Shown: piece by piece, positions 16,562-24,397 of the stretch | How positions within the stretch are numbered: the first letter of the stretch is position 1 | Layout of the letters: the number at the start of each line of letters is the position of its first letter | Made by a program: the position numbers and the translations under genes | From: an uncultured Collinsella sp. | GTDB taxonomy: Bacteria; Actinomycetota; Coriobacteriia; Coriobacteriales; Coriobacteriaceae | Length of the DNA stretch: 58,188 nt | Assembly: GCA_959604825.1 (NCBI GenBank) | Contig: CAUHCN010000012.1 | Coordinates: 1 to 58,188 of the forward strand | Direction: 5' to 3' | Notes under the pieces: generated by a model | Told to the model about the DNA's origin: nothing | The model's database searches: none | Seen by the model: the letters and a program-made list of their open reading frames with translations, nothing else

Positions 16562-16587
16562 GGGGCTCCCGTGTGTACGGAAGCCCC
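16562..16587 (-). terminator. Intra-operon hairpin between binding protein and permeases
   Basis: An 11-bp stem (16562-16572 and 16577-16587, 10 pairs) with a four-base loop, followed on the minus strand by little T. Such hairpins after the binding-protein gene commonly stabilise its mRNA or partly terminate, giving excess binding protein. Confidence 0.55.
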
Positions 16588-16675
16588 GACAACTCAGTGA
16601 GGAAACAGTTTAGCGCAATAAAGCGCATCGTGCGTTTCCGTATGGTTTCGTAGCGGCCGTTACTAGGCTCGCTGC

Positions 16676-17671
16676 CTAGGCGCCGATCTCGGGCAGCTCG
16701 GGAACATTGGTGTCGCCCGTACGGTCGCCAATGCAGATCTGCCACAGCTCGGTCCAGGTGCCGTCATCCTCGATCTTCTTAAGGAAGTCGTTGACAAAGG
16801 CGACACCGTCGGAATCGAGCGGCAGGCCGATGCCGTAGGGCTCCTTGCTGCCGAAGGGCTTGCCGGCAATCTTGTACTTGCCGGGCTCGCGGACCAGGGC
16901 GCTCTGCTGCATGTTGTTGTCGATGACGTAGGCGTCAACGCGGCCCTGCTGAAGTGCCTGGCGGGCCTCCTCGTCGGTCTTGAACTCCTGTTGGCTGGCC
17001 TTGGGGGAGAACTCCTCCAGGATGGCGGGGCCGTTGGAGCCGGACTGGACGGCGACGTTCTTGTCGGCCAGGTCGTCGACGCTCTTGATGTCGTCGTTGT
17101 CGGCGAGCACCAGGATAGCCTGCTGGGTGTAGTAGTAGGGACCAGCGAAGGAGACGAGCTTCTTGCGCTCGTCAGTGATGGTGTAGGTGGCAAAGACAGC
17201 GTCGACCTGGCCGTTCTGCAGGACGGACTCGCGCGTGTCCGAGGTCACCTGGGTGATCTCGACCTTGTTCTCGCCCAGGATGTAGTTGGACAGGAGCTGT
17301 GCGATACCGGCGTCGAAGCCGCGGGTCTGACCGTCTTTCTCGTTGAGGAGGGAGAAAAGTGTGGAGGTCTGAACGCCACCGATCTTAAAGACACCGGCGT
17401 CCTTGACGGCCGTGGCCCAGGTGCTGGCGGCGATGGCGTCGTCATCGGCCTTGGGGCCGTTGTCGACGAGTTTGTCGAATGCCTTGGCATCGAGTATGGT
17501 GGAAGCCTCGGTATCTTCGGAGCTCTTGGAGGAGCCGGCGGCGGAACCCTTGTCGGCCTCGGCGCTGGTGTCGGAGCAGCCGGCAAGACCAAGGCCGGCG
17601 ACGGTTGCGAAGGTGGCGGCGACGAAGCCGCGGCGGTCGAGAACGACCTGCTGGGAGAGGTTTTTGCTCAT
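16676..17671 (-). CDS. Amino acid ABC transporter substrate-binding lipoprotein
   Basis: A 331-residue periplasmic-type binding protein (family 3). The N-terminus combines a twin-arginine-like sequence (LDRRGFVAATFA) with a lipobox LAGC, so it is probably exported folded and lipid-anchored. An Ala/Ser-rich linker follows, then the binding domains with FKIGGVQTSTLFSLLNEKDGQTRGFDAGIAQL early and RVDAYVIDNNMQQSALV later. It is the first gene of the importer operon. A sigma-70-like promoter lies 44 bases upstream. The ligand is most likely glutamate, glutamine or a related amino acid. Confidence 0.9.
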   Translation of the reverse strand: MSKNLSQQVVLDRRGFVAATFATVAGLGLAGCSDTSAEADKGSAAGSSKSSEDTEASTILDAKAFDKLVDNGPKADDDAIAASTWATAVKDAGVFKIGGVQTSTLFSLLNEKDGQTRGFDAGIAQLLSNYILGENKVEITQVTSDTRESVLQNGQVDAVFATYTITDERKKLVSFAGPYYYTQQAILVLADNDDIKSVDDLADKNVAVQSGSNGPAILEEFSPKASQQEFKTDEEARQALQQGRVDAYVIDNNMQQSALVREPGKYKIAGKPFGSKEPYGIGLPLDSDGVAFVNDFLKKIEDDGTWTELWQICIGDRTGDTNVPELPEIGA

Positions 17672-17714
17672 GGTAGAACACCTTTCTCAATAAAATCCCT
17701 GGCGGTTGAGTAGA

Positions 17715-17744
17715 GTTATACCCTATCGCGCTCAAATGGGTCAA
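17715..17744 (-). promoter_or_regulatory. Sigma-70-like promoter of the amino acid ABC operon
   Basis: On the minus strand, TTGACC (17744-17739) and TATAAC (17720-17715) are separated by 18 bases. The distance to the start codon is about 43 bases, and GAAAGG precedes the start. Confidence 0.65.
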
Positions 17745-17786
17745 CACGAAATAACTCAGAAACATACTTACCTTATGGGTTATTCT

Positions 17787-17820
17787 ACCTACCAAAAGGG
17801 ACAGGCACCTTTGTGGCGGT
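17787..17820 (+). repeat. Hairpin repeat with GGGACAGG core, copy D (chimeric arms)
   Basis: The left half (CTACCAAAAGGGACAGG) resembles copies A to C, while the right half (CACCTTTGTGGCGG) resembles copy E at 43211. The two arms therefore pair poorly. This looks like a recombinant or decayed copy. Confidence 0.6.
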
Positions 17821-17854
17821 TCTGGCCGATGCAGCGGCATGCCTTGCTGTTTTG

Positions 17855-18070
17855 TCTCGATCTGTAACATCTGCAGCCATTTTTGCCGAGTAACTGTTAC
17901 AGATTGAGATTTTCTCTTCAGGGGAATTCGAATGTCTCGATCTGTAACAGTTAGACGGCCAAAAGGTCTCTATCTGTTACAGATTGAGACAAAGGTCAGG
18001 GGCAAAGACGGTTTGTCTAGATCTGTAACAGTTAGACGGGAATTCGGGCCCTAGATGTTACAGATTGAGA
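17855..18070. repeat. Array of three hairpins with common arms at 80-bp spacing
   Basis: Left arms TCTCGATCTGTAACA (17855-17869, 17935-17949) and TCTAGATCTGTAACA (18016-18030) each pair with an identical right arm TGTTACAGATTGAGA (17895-17909, 17975-17989, 18056-18070). The units repeat every 80-81 bp. GTTAGACGG follows the left arm in units 2 and 3, and GAATTCG occurs before unit 2 and in loop 3. The differences in the left arms include G-U compatible changes. The array occupies most of the 456-base gene-free stretch between the dxs 3' end and the binding-protein gene. Its function is unknown. Confidence 0.85.
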
Positions 18071-18089
18071 TAATCGCGCCGCGAAAATA

Positions 18090-18126
18090 AAAACCTCCGC
18101 AGGGGTGCTTTCCTTGCGGAGGTTTT
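18090..18126 (-). terminator. dxs terminator
   Basis: A perfect 12-bp stem (AAAACCTCCGCA at 18090-18101, complement at 18115-18126) immediately beyond the dxs stop. On the minus strand it ends in TTTTTATTTT. Confidence 0.92.
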
Positions 18127-18127
18127 C

Positions 18128-19909
18128 TTACTCGTTGAGTAGCCTTACGGCTTCGGCGGCCATGTTCTCGACCGTCATGCCGTTCTGAGCGAGCAACTCT
18201 TTGGGGTCGTAGCGGTCGGGGAAGCTCTTGGCGATGCCGAAGGTGCGCGTGCGCACGGGCGTGCAGGCCAAGTAGCACGCGACACGCTCGCCCCAGCCAC
18301 CGTCCAAGATGCCGTCCTCGAGAGTGACGACAACGCGATGCTCGGCGGCAAGGCTGTCGAGGAACTCACGGTCGAGCTCAGTTGCATAGCGCGGGTTGAC
18401 GAGCGTGGCCTCGATGCCGTACTCGGCAGCCAAGCGGTTTGCCACGCGCTCGCCCAACTCAAAGAAATCGCCAAGCGCGAGCACGGCCACGTCGCGACCC
18501 TGGCGCACCACGTTGTAATGAACGGCGCCGTAATCGGCGTCCTCGGCAGGCGCCAAGTCGGGGCGGCTTACCAAGCCAATGCCCGGCACGCGAATCGCCA
18601 CGGGATGCTCGCGGTGATCGAGCGACCAGCTCAGCATGGACAGATATTCCTCCATGCAGGCCGGCGCCAAGTAGTGCATGTTGGGAAGACCGCCCAGCAT
18701 GGAAATATCAAAGAACGAGAGGTGCGTCTCGGATGTGGTGCCAAAGATCGACGCGCCAAATACCAGGATGGTTGCGGGGGCGTCGTTGAGGCACAGGTCG
18801 TGCCACAGTTCGTCGTAGGCGCGCTGCAAAAACGTGCCGTACACACCAAAGACTGGCTTGGCACCCGAGCGGGCGAGCGCGGTGGCAAAGGTCACGGCGT
18901 GTTCCTCGGCAATGCCCACGTCGACAAACTGCTTGCCTGCCGCGGCGCGAAGCTCGGGTGTAAAGCCCATGATGTAGGGCGTGGCAGCCGTGATGCCCAC
19001 AACCTGCGGATCGCGCTCGATGGCAGCGCTCAGGGCCTCGCCCGTAATGTCGGCATAGGTGCGCGGCGCAGGCTCGCTCGGATGGCCCGGGCAGAGCTTG
19101 CGGCCGGTCGCCATGTCAAAGGGGCCTACGTGATGCCAACGCTCGGGATCGCTCTGGGCCGGCTCAAAGCCCTTGCCCTTGGCGGTGGAGACGTGCAGCA
19201 CGATGGGATGATCGATATCGCGCAGTTCCTGCAGCGCGTCGACGAGGGCCAACACATCGTTACCGGCGTCCAGATAGCGGTAGTCGAGCCCCATCGCGCG
19301 GAAAACGTTGCGCTCACAGGTGCCGTTGCTGGCGCGTAGCTCGGCCAGATTGCGATACAGGCCACCGTGGTTTTCGGCGATGGACTGGTCGTTATCGTTG
19401 ACGATGATGATCAAGTTGCTGTCGAGCTCGGCGGCATTGTTAAAGCCTTCAAACGCCAGACCGCCCGAAAGCGAACCGTCGCCAATGATGGTAATGACGT
19501 TGTAGCTGTCGCCCGCCAAATCGCGGGCGTGTGCCAAGCCGCAGCCCAGGCTCACCGATGTGGAGGTATGACCCATGGCGAACAGGTCGTGCTCGGACTC
19601 GTCGGGATTGGCAAAGCCAGAAGCCTCGCCATAACGCTCCGGATCGATATAGGTGTACGCGCGCCCAGTCAGCGCCTTGTGGGCGTAGGTCTGGTGCGAA
19701 ACGTCAAAGACAATCTTGTCGATGGGGGAGTTAAACACGCGATGAAGCGCAACCGTAAGCTCAACGACGCCCAAGTTGGGGGCAACGTGTCCGCCGACGG
19801 CGGCGGAGCTTTCGAGGATGGCGTGGCGGATCTCGCCGCAGAGCAGTGGAAGCTCGGCGCGGTCGAGAGCCTTGACGTCCTCGGGCGTTGTCGTTTGCGT
19901 AAGCAGCAT
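18128..19909 (-). CDS. dxs: 1-deoxy-D-xylulose-5-phosphate synthase
   Basis: Condenses pyruvate and glyceraldehyde 3-phosphate, the entry step of the MEP isoprenoid pathway. The 593-residue protein has the family order: HVAPNLGVVELTVALHRVF, DVSHQTYAHK, the thiamine diphosphate motif GDGSLSGGLAFEGFNNAA...VNDN, the catalytic Glu in GIAEEHAVTFATALA, and a C-terminal transketolase-like domain ending in NGMTVENMA. It is somewhat shorter than typical DXS (about 620), and the loop WHHVGPFDMATG departs from the usual YHGxxxFD form. It could be a divergent paralogue rather than the main enzyme. A purine-rich GGAGTAA lies upstream of the start at a long spacing. Confidence 0.85.
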   Translation of the reverse strand: MLLTQTTTPEDVKALDRAELPLLCGEIRHAILESSAAVGGHVAPNLGVVELTVALHRVFNSPIDKIVFDVSHQTYAHKALTGRAYTYIDPERYGEASGFANPDESEHDLFAMGHTSTSVSLGCGLAHARDLAGDSYNVITIIGDGSLSGGLAFEGFNNAAELDSNLIIIVNDNDQSIAENHGGLYRNLAELRASNGTCERNVFRAMGLDYRYLDAGNDVLALVDALQELRDIDHPIVLHVSTAKGKGFEPAQSDPERWHHVGPFDMATGRKLCPGHPSEPAPRTYADITGEALSAAIERDPQVVGITAATPYIMGFTPELRAAAGKQFVDVGIAEEHAVTFATALARSGAKPVFGVYGTFLQRAYDELWHDLCLNDAPATILVFGASIFGTTSETHLSFFDISMLGGLPNMHYLAPACMEEYLSMLSWSLDHREHPVAIRVPGIGLVSRPDLAPAEDADYGAVHYNVVRQGRDVAVLALGDFFELGERVANRLAAEYGIEATLVNPRYATELDREFLDSLAAEHRVVVTLEDGILDGGWGERVACYLACTPVRTRTFGIAKSFPDRYDPKELLAQNGMTVENMAAEAVRLLNE

Positions 19910-20137
19910 CGTTGTGGGTTACTCCATGCGAATCGAGCGCCGGCGCTCCCTCGGCCGGCACAATTGCACAAAACAGTCTCGCACATTTTGGCGTTTGATA
20001 TGTGACGGCGGCGCGGTAATTCGCCAACTGGTGGGGCAAAACGTTTTGTCCGATGCCATACTGATTAGTTCCATGATGATTTTATTCATTGCGTGCAGGC
20101 TGTGGCTTGTCGCCGTGAGTCGCTGGAAGGAGACAGC

Positions 20138-20674
20138 ATGTCCGATGTCGCTCGTGCCGAGAAAATCGCGTGCGAAGTAGACCATGCTGCCCGTCAACTG
20201 GCACAGGCGGGCCGTCTGGACCTGACGCGCGAGTTTATCCAGCATGGCGATGTGACGGTGTATGCGCATGTGACCTCGGTGGCGCGGGCAAGTCTGTCAT
20301 TTGCCGAGCGCTTGGGCCGTGCTGGCATTTCGGTCGACCGCGCCTCGCTGCTGCGCGGGGCCCTGCTGCACGATTACTTTCTCTATGACTGGCACGATCC
20401 CGACCCAAGCCATCGACTGCATGGCTTTCGTCACCCGTTTTTTGCCCTGGCGCGTGCGGAGGAAGATTTTGAGCTGACGTCGCGCGAGCGGAATATCATC
20501 GCGCGCCATATGTTTCCGCTGGTGCCGGTGCCGCCGACGTGTCGTGAGGCTTGGATTGTATGCCTGGCAGATAAATGGTGCGCTCTGCGTGAGACGGTCG
20601 CCGGTCGTCTGCGGCGCAAGGACGAGGCGGACGATGACGTGAGCAGCGAATCGAGCGAAAAGAGGAGAGGGTAG
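20138..20674 (+). CDS. HD-domain protein
   Basis: A 178-residue HD-superfamily protein, a fold of metal-dependent phosphohydrolases. Visible elements are an upstream His (YAHVTSVARASLSFAERLG), the HD pair in LRGALLHDYFLYDW, a second His pair region (HGFRHPFFALARAEEDF, IIARHMFPL) and a late Asp in VCLADKWCALRET. The substrate is unknown. GGAAGGAG precedes the ATG at 20138. Three bases separate it from the next gene, so the two are co-transcribed. The charged C-terminal tail is probably disordered. Confidence 0.85.
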   Translation: MSDVARAEKIACEVDHAARQLAQAGRLDLTREFIQHGDVTVYAHVTSVARASLSFAERLGRAGISVDRASLLRGALLHDYFLYDWHDPDPSHRLHGFRHPFFALARAEEDFELTSRERNIIARHMFPLVPVPPTCREAWIVCLADKWCALRETVAGRLRRKDEADDDVSSESSEKRRG

Positions 20675-20677
20675 ACG

Positions 20678-21697
20678 GTGGGAACCGCGATTGATATGGC
20701 TTTTGGCGGCGCGACGCTTGCCGCCTGTCCACTCTCGGCACTGGTGCTCTCGTTTGCCTTTTACGGGTTTTGCGGCTGGGCGTGGGAGTCGACGGTTTGC
20801 GCCATGCTCAATCACGGACGATTTGCCAACAGTGGCTTTTTGCTGGGGCCGTGTTGCCCTATCTATGGTGTGGGCGGCATAGCCTGTTGGCTTTTGCTGC
20901 GCGGGATTCCGGATGCCTCGAGCCAGTTTGTTGCCGCGGCGCTCGTATGCAGCTTGATTGAGTACAGCGTAGGCGTATTGTTGGAAAAAACAACAGGCGC
21001 GCGCTTTTGGGATTACTCGCACCTGCCGTTTAATTTGCATGGACGCATCTGTCTGTACTGGGCCTGCGCGTTTGGCCTGGGTGCGCTGTGCATTTGCCGT
21101 TTAGTGGAGCCGGCATTGCTGGGGCTGCTTGGCCATCTGCCGGTGCTGATTGTGCGGCTGTCCGCCTTTATCGTCGCGGTCGCGATGATGGTCGATGCGG
21201 TGTGCTCGTTGGCCAGCTGGCGCCGCCTGTCCGATGAGCTGGAGCGTGTGCGTGCCGACCTTGCCGACCGCATCAATGAGTCGCTTGCCGATGCCTCCGA
21301 CTCTATGCTCGAACGTATTCCCGATTCGGCGATCGATTCGGTGGCGCAGACGCATATCCGCGGTCGCGCCGTTAACGCGTGGCTGGCCGAGCTGGGCGAC
21401 GCGGCGCTCGATGCCCTGCGCGAGAAGGCTTCGATGCCGACATTTATCTCGGATGGTGCTCGCGGCCTGGCGCTCGCTGCCCGCCGCGTGGCCGATGCCG
21501 CGCCGAGCATGCCGCGTCCGTCGCTCAGTCGTCGCCTTGCCGGCAAGCGCATGAGCCGTCCGGTGCCGAGCGTGTCGCTCAGCCGCCGCGACCTACGCTT
21601 CTTTAACGCCTTCCCGCGTCTGCACATCAATCGCTACGAGGGCGTCATCCGAGCTACCGACCTCCGCGACCGAGCCCGCGAGCTGTTCCGGCGCTAG
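20678..21697 (+). CDS. CmpB-like putative ABC transporter permease (PF06541 type)
   Basis: A 339-residue membrane protein whose N-terminal 170 residues hold about five hydrophobic helices and the family motifs GRFANSGFLLGPCCPIYGVGG and FWDYSHLPFNLHGRICLYW. The C-terminal half (about 180-339) is soluble, with Arg- and Ser-rich helices, and has no family I recognise. It starts with GTG at 20678 after AGAGGAGAGG. The molecular function of this family is not established. Coupling to the HD protein suggests a joint role. Confidence 0.8.
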   Translation: MGTAIDMAFGGATLAACPLSALVLSFAFYGFCGWAWESTVCAMLNHGRFANSGFLLGPCCPIYGVGGIACWLLLRGIPDASSQFVAAALVCSLIEYSVGVLLEKTTGARFWDYSHLPFNLHGRICLYWACAFGLGALCICRLVEPALLGLLGHLPVLIVRLSAFIVAVAMMVDAVCSLASWRRLSDELERVRADLADRINESLADASDSMLERIPDSAIDSVAQTHIRGRAVNAWLAELGDAALDALREKASMPTFISDGARGLALAARRVADAAPSMPRPSLSRRLAGKRMSRPVPSVSLSRRDLRFFNAFPRLHINRYEGVIRATDLRDRARELFRR

Positions 21698-21895
21698 CCG
21701 GGACGGGGCCAAGCGCGCCCTTCTCGTTCGCCCGTTTCCCGTTCGTTTCGCGCCCGTTGCCGCGCCGTTTCCAAGATTGCGGCACCGTTTCCATTCGACA
21801 ACGCAGCGTTTAACAACGCCGTATCTGGTCTACACCAGTTGCCCCTCGGCCGCATTATGGGCGCCGACAACGTCCATGCGACCAAGGGGGAGCGA

Positions 21896-23173
21896 ATGTA
21901 CGATACGGGATCGACAACGTTTATGCTCATCTGCACCATGCTCGTGTTTTTAATGACACCGGGCCTGGCGTTTTTCTATGGCGGCCTGTCCAGGCGCAAA
22001 AATGTCATCAACACCATGCTTATGTGCTTTGGCGCCATTGGCCTGGTTGGTGTGCTGTGGATTGTTGCTGGCTGGTCGCTGGCCTACGGCGGCGACGGCT
22101 CCAGTCCGTTTATTGGAGGCCTTGACCAGCTGCTGTGCCTGCCGGTGCTCCACCAGGTGCTGCAGGCGGCCGAGGGCAATGCCGCGGACGGTGCCGTCTA
22201 CCCTCAGATCATCAACATCGCCTTCCAGATGGCGTTTGCCATGATCACGGCCGCTATCGTCACGGGCAGCCTGGCCGGTCGCGTTAAGTTCGGTGCCATG
22301 ACGGCCTTCCTGGGCATTTGGCTACTCGTGGTCTATGCGCCGCTCGCCCACATGGTTTGGGGCGGCGATGGCTCCTTTATCGGCGACATCATCGGCGCGC
22401 TCGACTTTGCCGGCGGCGACGTGGTGCACATTTCGTCTGGTCTTACCGGCCTGATTCTCTGCTTAATGCTCGGCCGTCGTCGCGGCTTTGGCATGGTGAG
22501 CTATCGTCCGCATAACGTGCCGTTTGTAGCACTGGGCGCCGGCCTGCTTTGGTTTGGCTGGTTTGGATTTAACGGCGGCAGCGAGTTTAAGGCCGACGCC
22601 GTGGCGGCGCTCGCCATCCTCAACACCGTGACGGCCAGCGCGGCGGGCATGGTCTCATGGCTTGCCGTCGAGCGCGTGCACACCGGTCGTCCCACGCTGG
22701 TGGGCGCCAGCACCGGTCTGGTTGCGGGCCTTGTGGTGGTCACGCCGGGCGCGGGCTTTGTCGAGCCGTGGGCGGCGCTGGTCATGGGCCCGATCGTCTC
22801 TCCCGTCTGTTACCTGGCCATCAGCCATCTCAAGACCAAGTTCGGCTACGACGATGCGCTCGACGCGTTTGGCTGCCATGGTATCGGCGGCATCTTGGGC
22901 GGCGTGCTCACGGGCCTGTTCTGCGTGCCGGAGCTTTCGTGGACCGGTAAGGGCGGCCTGTTCTACACGGGTGACATGTCGCTGCTCGTTTCGCAGATTC
23001 TGGGCATTGTGGTGACGGTCGTCATTGTGCTGGTGCTCGATCTGGTGATCGCCACGGTGGTCAAGGCGCTGTTCCGTGGCAGCCTGCGCGTGGACGAGGC
23101 TGACGAGGCACTGGGCCTGGATGCGAGTCAGCACGGCGAGAGCGCCTATCCTTCGTTTAGTGGTCTGGACTAA
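21896..23173 (+). CDS. amtB: Ammonium transporter
   Basis: A 425-residue AmtB/Rh-type channel that passes ammonium or ammonia across the inner membrane. Hydrophobic segments number about eleven. Family motifs include TPGLAFFYGGLSRRKN, DFAGGDVVHISSGLTGL (pore His) and DALDAFGCHGIGGILGG (second pore His). The start at 21896 follows AAGGGGGAG. A PII gene lies 48 bases downstream, the standard amtB-glnK arrangement. No nitrogen-responsive operator was recognised upstream. Confidence 0.95.
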   Translation: MYDTGSTTFMLICTMLVFLMTPGLAFFYGGLSRRKNVINTMLMCFGAIGLVGVLWIVAGWSLAYGGDGSSPFIGGLDQLLCLPVLHQVLQAAEGNAADGAVYPQIINIAFQMAFAMITAAIVTGSLAGRVKFGAMTAFLGIWLLVVYAPLAHMVWGGDGSFIGDIIGALDFAGGDVVHISSGLTGLILCLMLGRRRGFGMVSYRPHNVPFVALGAGLLWFGWFGFNGGSEFKADAVAALAILNTVTASAAGMVSWLAVERVHTGRPTLVGASTGLVAGLVVVTPGAGFVEPWAALVMGPIVSPVCYLAISHLKTKFGYDDALDAFGCHGIGGILGGVLTGLFCVPELSWTGKGGLFYTGDMSLLVSQILGIVVTVVIVLVLDLVIATVVKALFRGSLRVDEADEALGLDASQHGESAYPSFSGLD

Positions 23174-23221
23174 CAGTTTCAAACGTTCTGTCAGACCAAC
23201 TCTTAAAGAGAGGAATTCACT

Positions 23222-23560
23222 ATGAAGAAGATCACGGCGATCGTTCGTGCCGAGAAGCTTGAGGTTCTTAAAGATGCGCTGTTTGCTGCCGATGTTCGTG
23301 GCATGACTATCAACCAGGTACAGGGCTGCGGCGCTCAACATGGCTGGAAAGAATACGTGCGCGGTAACGAGCTACTCGTCAACACGATTCCTAAGGTGCA
23401 GTTCACCCTCATCTGCGCCGACGAGCATGTCGACGGTATCGTTGAGATCATCTGCAACGCAGCTCGCACCGGTGCCGTCGGCGACGGCAAGATTTGGGTC
23501 GAGCCGGTCGAGGAAGTCATCCGCATCCGCACCGGCGAACACGGCCCGGCCGCGGTGTAG
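23222..23560 (+). CDS. glnK: PII nitrogen regulatory protein
   Basis: A 112-residue PII signal protein that senses ATP/ADP and 2-oxoglutarate and blocks AmtB when nitrogen is plentiful. MKKITAIVRAEKLEVLKDAL, QVQGCGAQHGW, IPKVQ and TGAVGDGKIWVEPVEEVIRIRTGE are family hallmarks. In the T-loop, position 51, the tyrosine that is uridylylated or adenylylated in many bacteria, is Leu (GNELLVN), so that modification cannot occur. Position relative to amtB supports GlnK rather than GlnB. AGAGAGG precedes the start. Confidence 0.93.
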   Translation: MKKITAIVRAEKLEVLKDALFAADVRGMTINQVQGCGAQHGWKEYVRGNELLVNTIPKVQFTLICADEHVDGIVEIICNAARTGAVGDGKIWVEPVEEVIRIRTGEHGPAAV

Positions 23561-23634
23561 AATCGACCGTCTGCCATCCGCAACGTTAAAATACTGCAAT
23601 GAGGCATAAGGCTTGCGTTGCGGATGGACGGATT

Positions 23635-24297
23635 ATGGGTCGCAATAAATATCCCGAGGAGACGGTCGCGAAGATTCTCGACGCGGCACAGGAGCTATTC
23701 TGTGCACAGGGTTATGAGGGGACGAGCATTCAAGATATCGTTGACCGTCTCGATGGCATGACCAAGGGTGCTGTTTATCATCACTTCAAGAGTAAAGAAG
23801 AGATTTTCAACGCCGCGTTTGATCGGGTGATGACTCCGATTGTTGAGCACCGCCGCTCGATGCTTGGCGTCGGTAATATGACCGGCGCCCAAAAGCTAAA
23901 AAGGCTTTACGCTCCCGAGTCCGTTGTTCCGCAAATTGAGCTATGGGCACGTATGCGTCCTGCAGCAGATCCGGTAAAAAGCTCGCGTCTTCTGGCGATG
24001 CAGTACCAGGGCTCGTTTAACGAGTCTGCCGATGGCTATCTCTTGCCGGTGATCGAGGAGGGCATCGCCGACGGATCCATTGCGTGCGAATGTCCGCGTG
24101 AAGCGGCGGAGGCCGTATCGTTGTTGGCGAATCTTTGGCTGCTGCCGCTGTTCCGTCCGCTTGAGCCCAAGGATCGAATGCTCGCTCGCGCTCAATGTTT
24201 GGCGCAGATGGCTGCCGCGGTGGGACTCGATTTGGGGGAAGAAGTGCTTCAGACAACGGCGCAGATTTGGGACGTATGGGACCGCGCCGGGTGGTAA
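23635..24297 (+). CDS. TetR/AcrR family regulator
   Basis: A 220-residue repressor with a TetR-type helix-turn-helix at the N-terminus (ILDAAQELFCAQGYEGTSIQDIVDRLDGMTKGAVYHHFKSKEEIF, read across residues 12-57) and a variable ligand-binding domain. The start at 23635 (MGRNKYPEE) fits the family; an upstream ATG at 23599 lacks a ribosome binding site. It is followed by an MFS gene. Two matching 16-bp sites lie in the intergenic region, so it probably represses the transporter. Inducer unknown. Confidence 0.9.
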   Translation: MGRNKYPEETVAKILDAAQELFCAQGYEGTSIQDIVDRLDGMTKGAVYHHFKSKEEIFNAAFDRVMTPIVEHRRSMLGVGNMTGAQKLKRLYAPESVVPQIELWARMRPAADPVKSSRLLAMQYQGSFNESADGYLLPVIEEGIADGSIACECPREAAEAVSLLANLWLLPLFRPLEPKDRMLARAQCLAQMAAAVGLDLGEEVLQTTAQIWDVWDRAGW

Positions 24298-24302
24298 TAT
24301 AG

Positions 24303-24384
24303 ATACCAACGGTATGTAATTGATTTGTGAGGGTAGCCACGGCTGCCCTTTTCAAGTCATTAAATACATACTAGTGGTATGTAT
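24303..24384. promoter_or_regulatory. Two TetR-type operator sites
   Basis: ATACCAACGGTATGTA (24303-24318) and ATACTAGTGGTATGTA (24368-24383) match at 13 of 16 positions. The second sits inside the palindrome ATACATAC-5-GTATGTAT (24364-24384), directly before the ribosome binding site of the MFS gene. The spacing of 65 bp is about six helical turns. Confidence 0.65.
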
Positions 24385-24397
24385 AGGGGGTGGGCTT

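Noticed and set aside
17855..18070. CRISPR array
   Set aside because: There are only three units, each is an inverted repeat pair rather than a direct repeat with unique spacers, and no cas gene is present.
24320..24397. Longer MFS N-terminus starting at 24320
   Set aside because: It would place the operator palindrome and ribosome binding site inside coding sequence; ATG 24398 is better supported.
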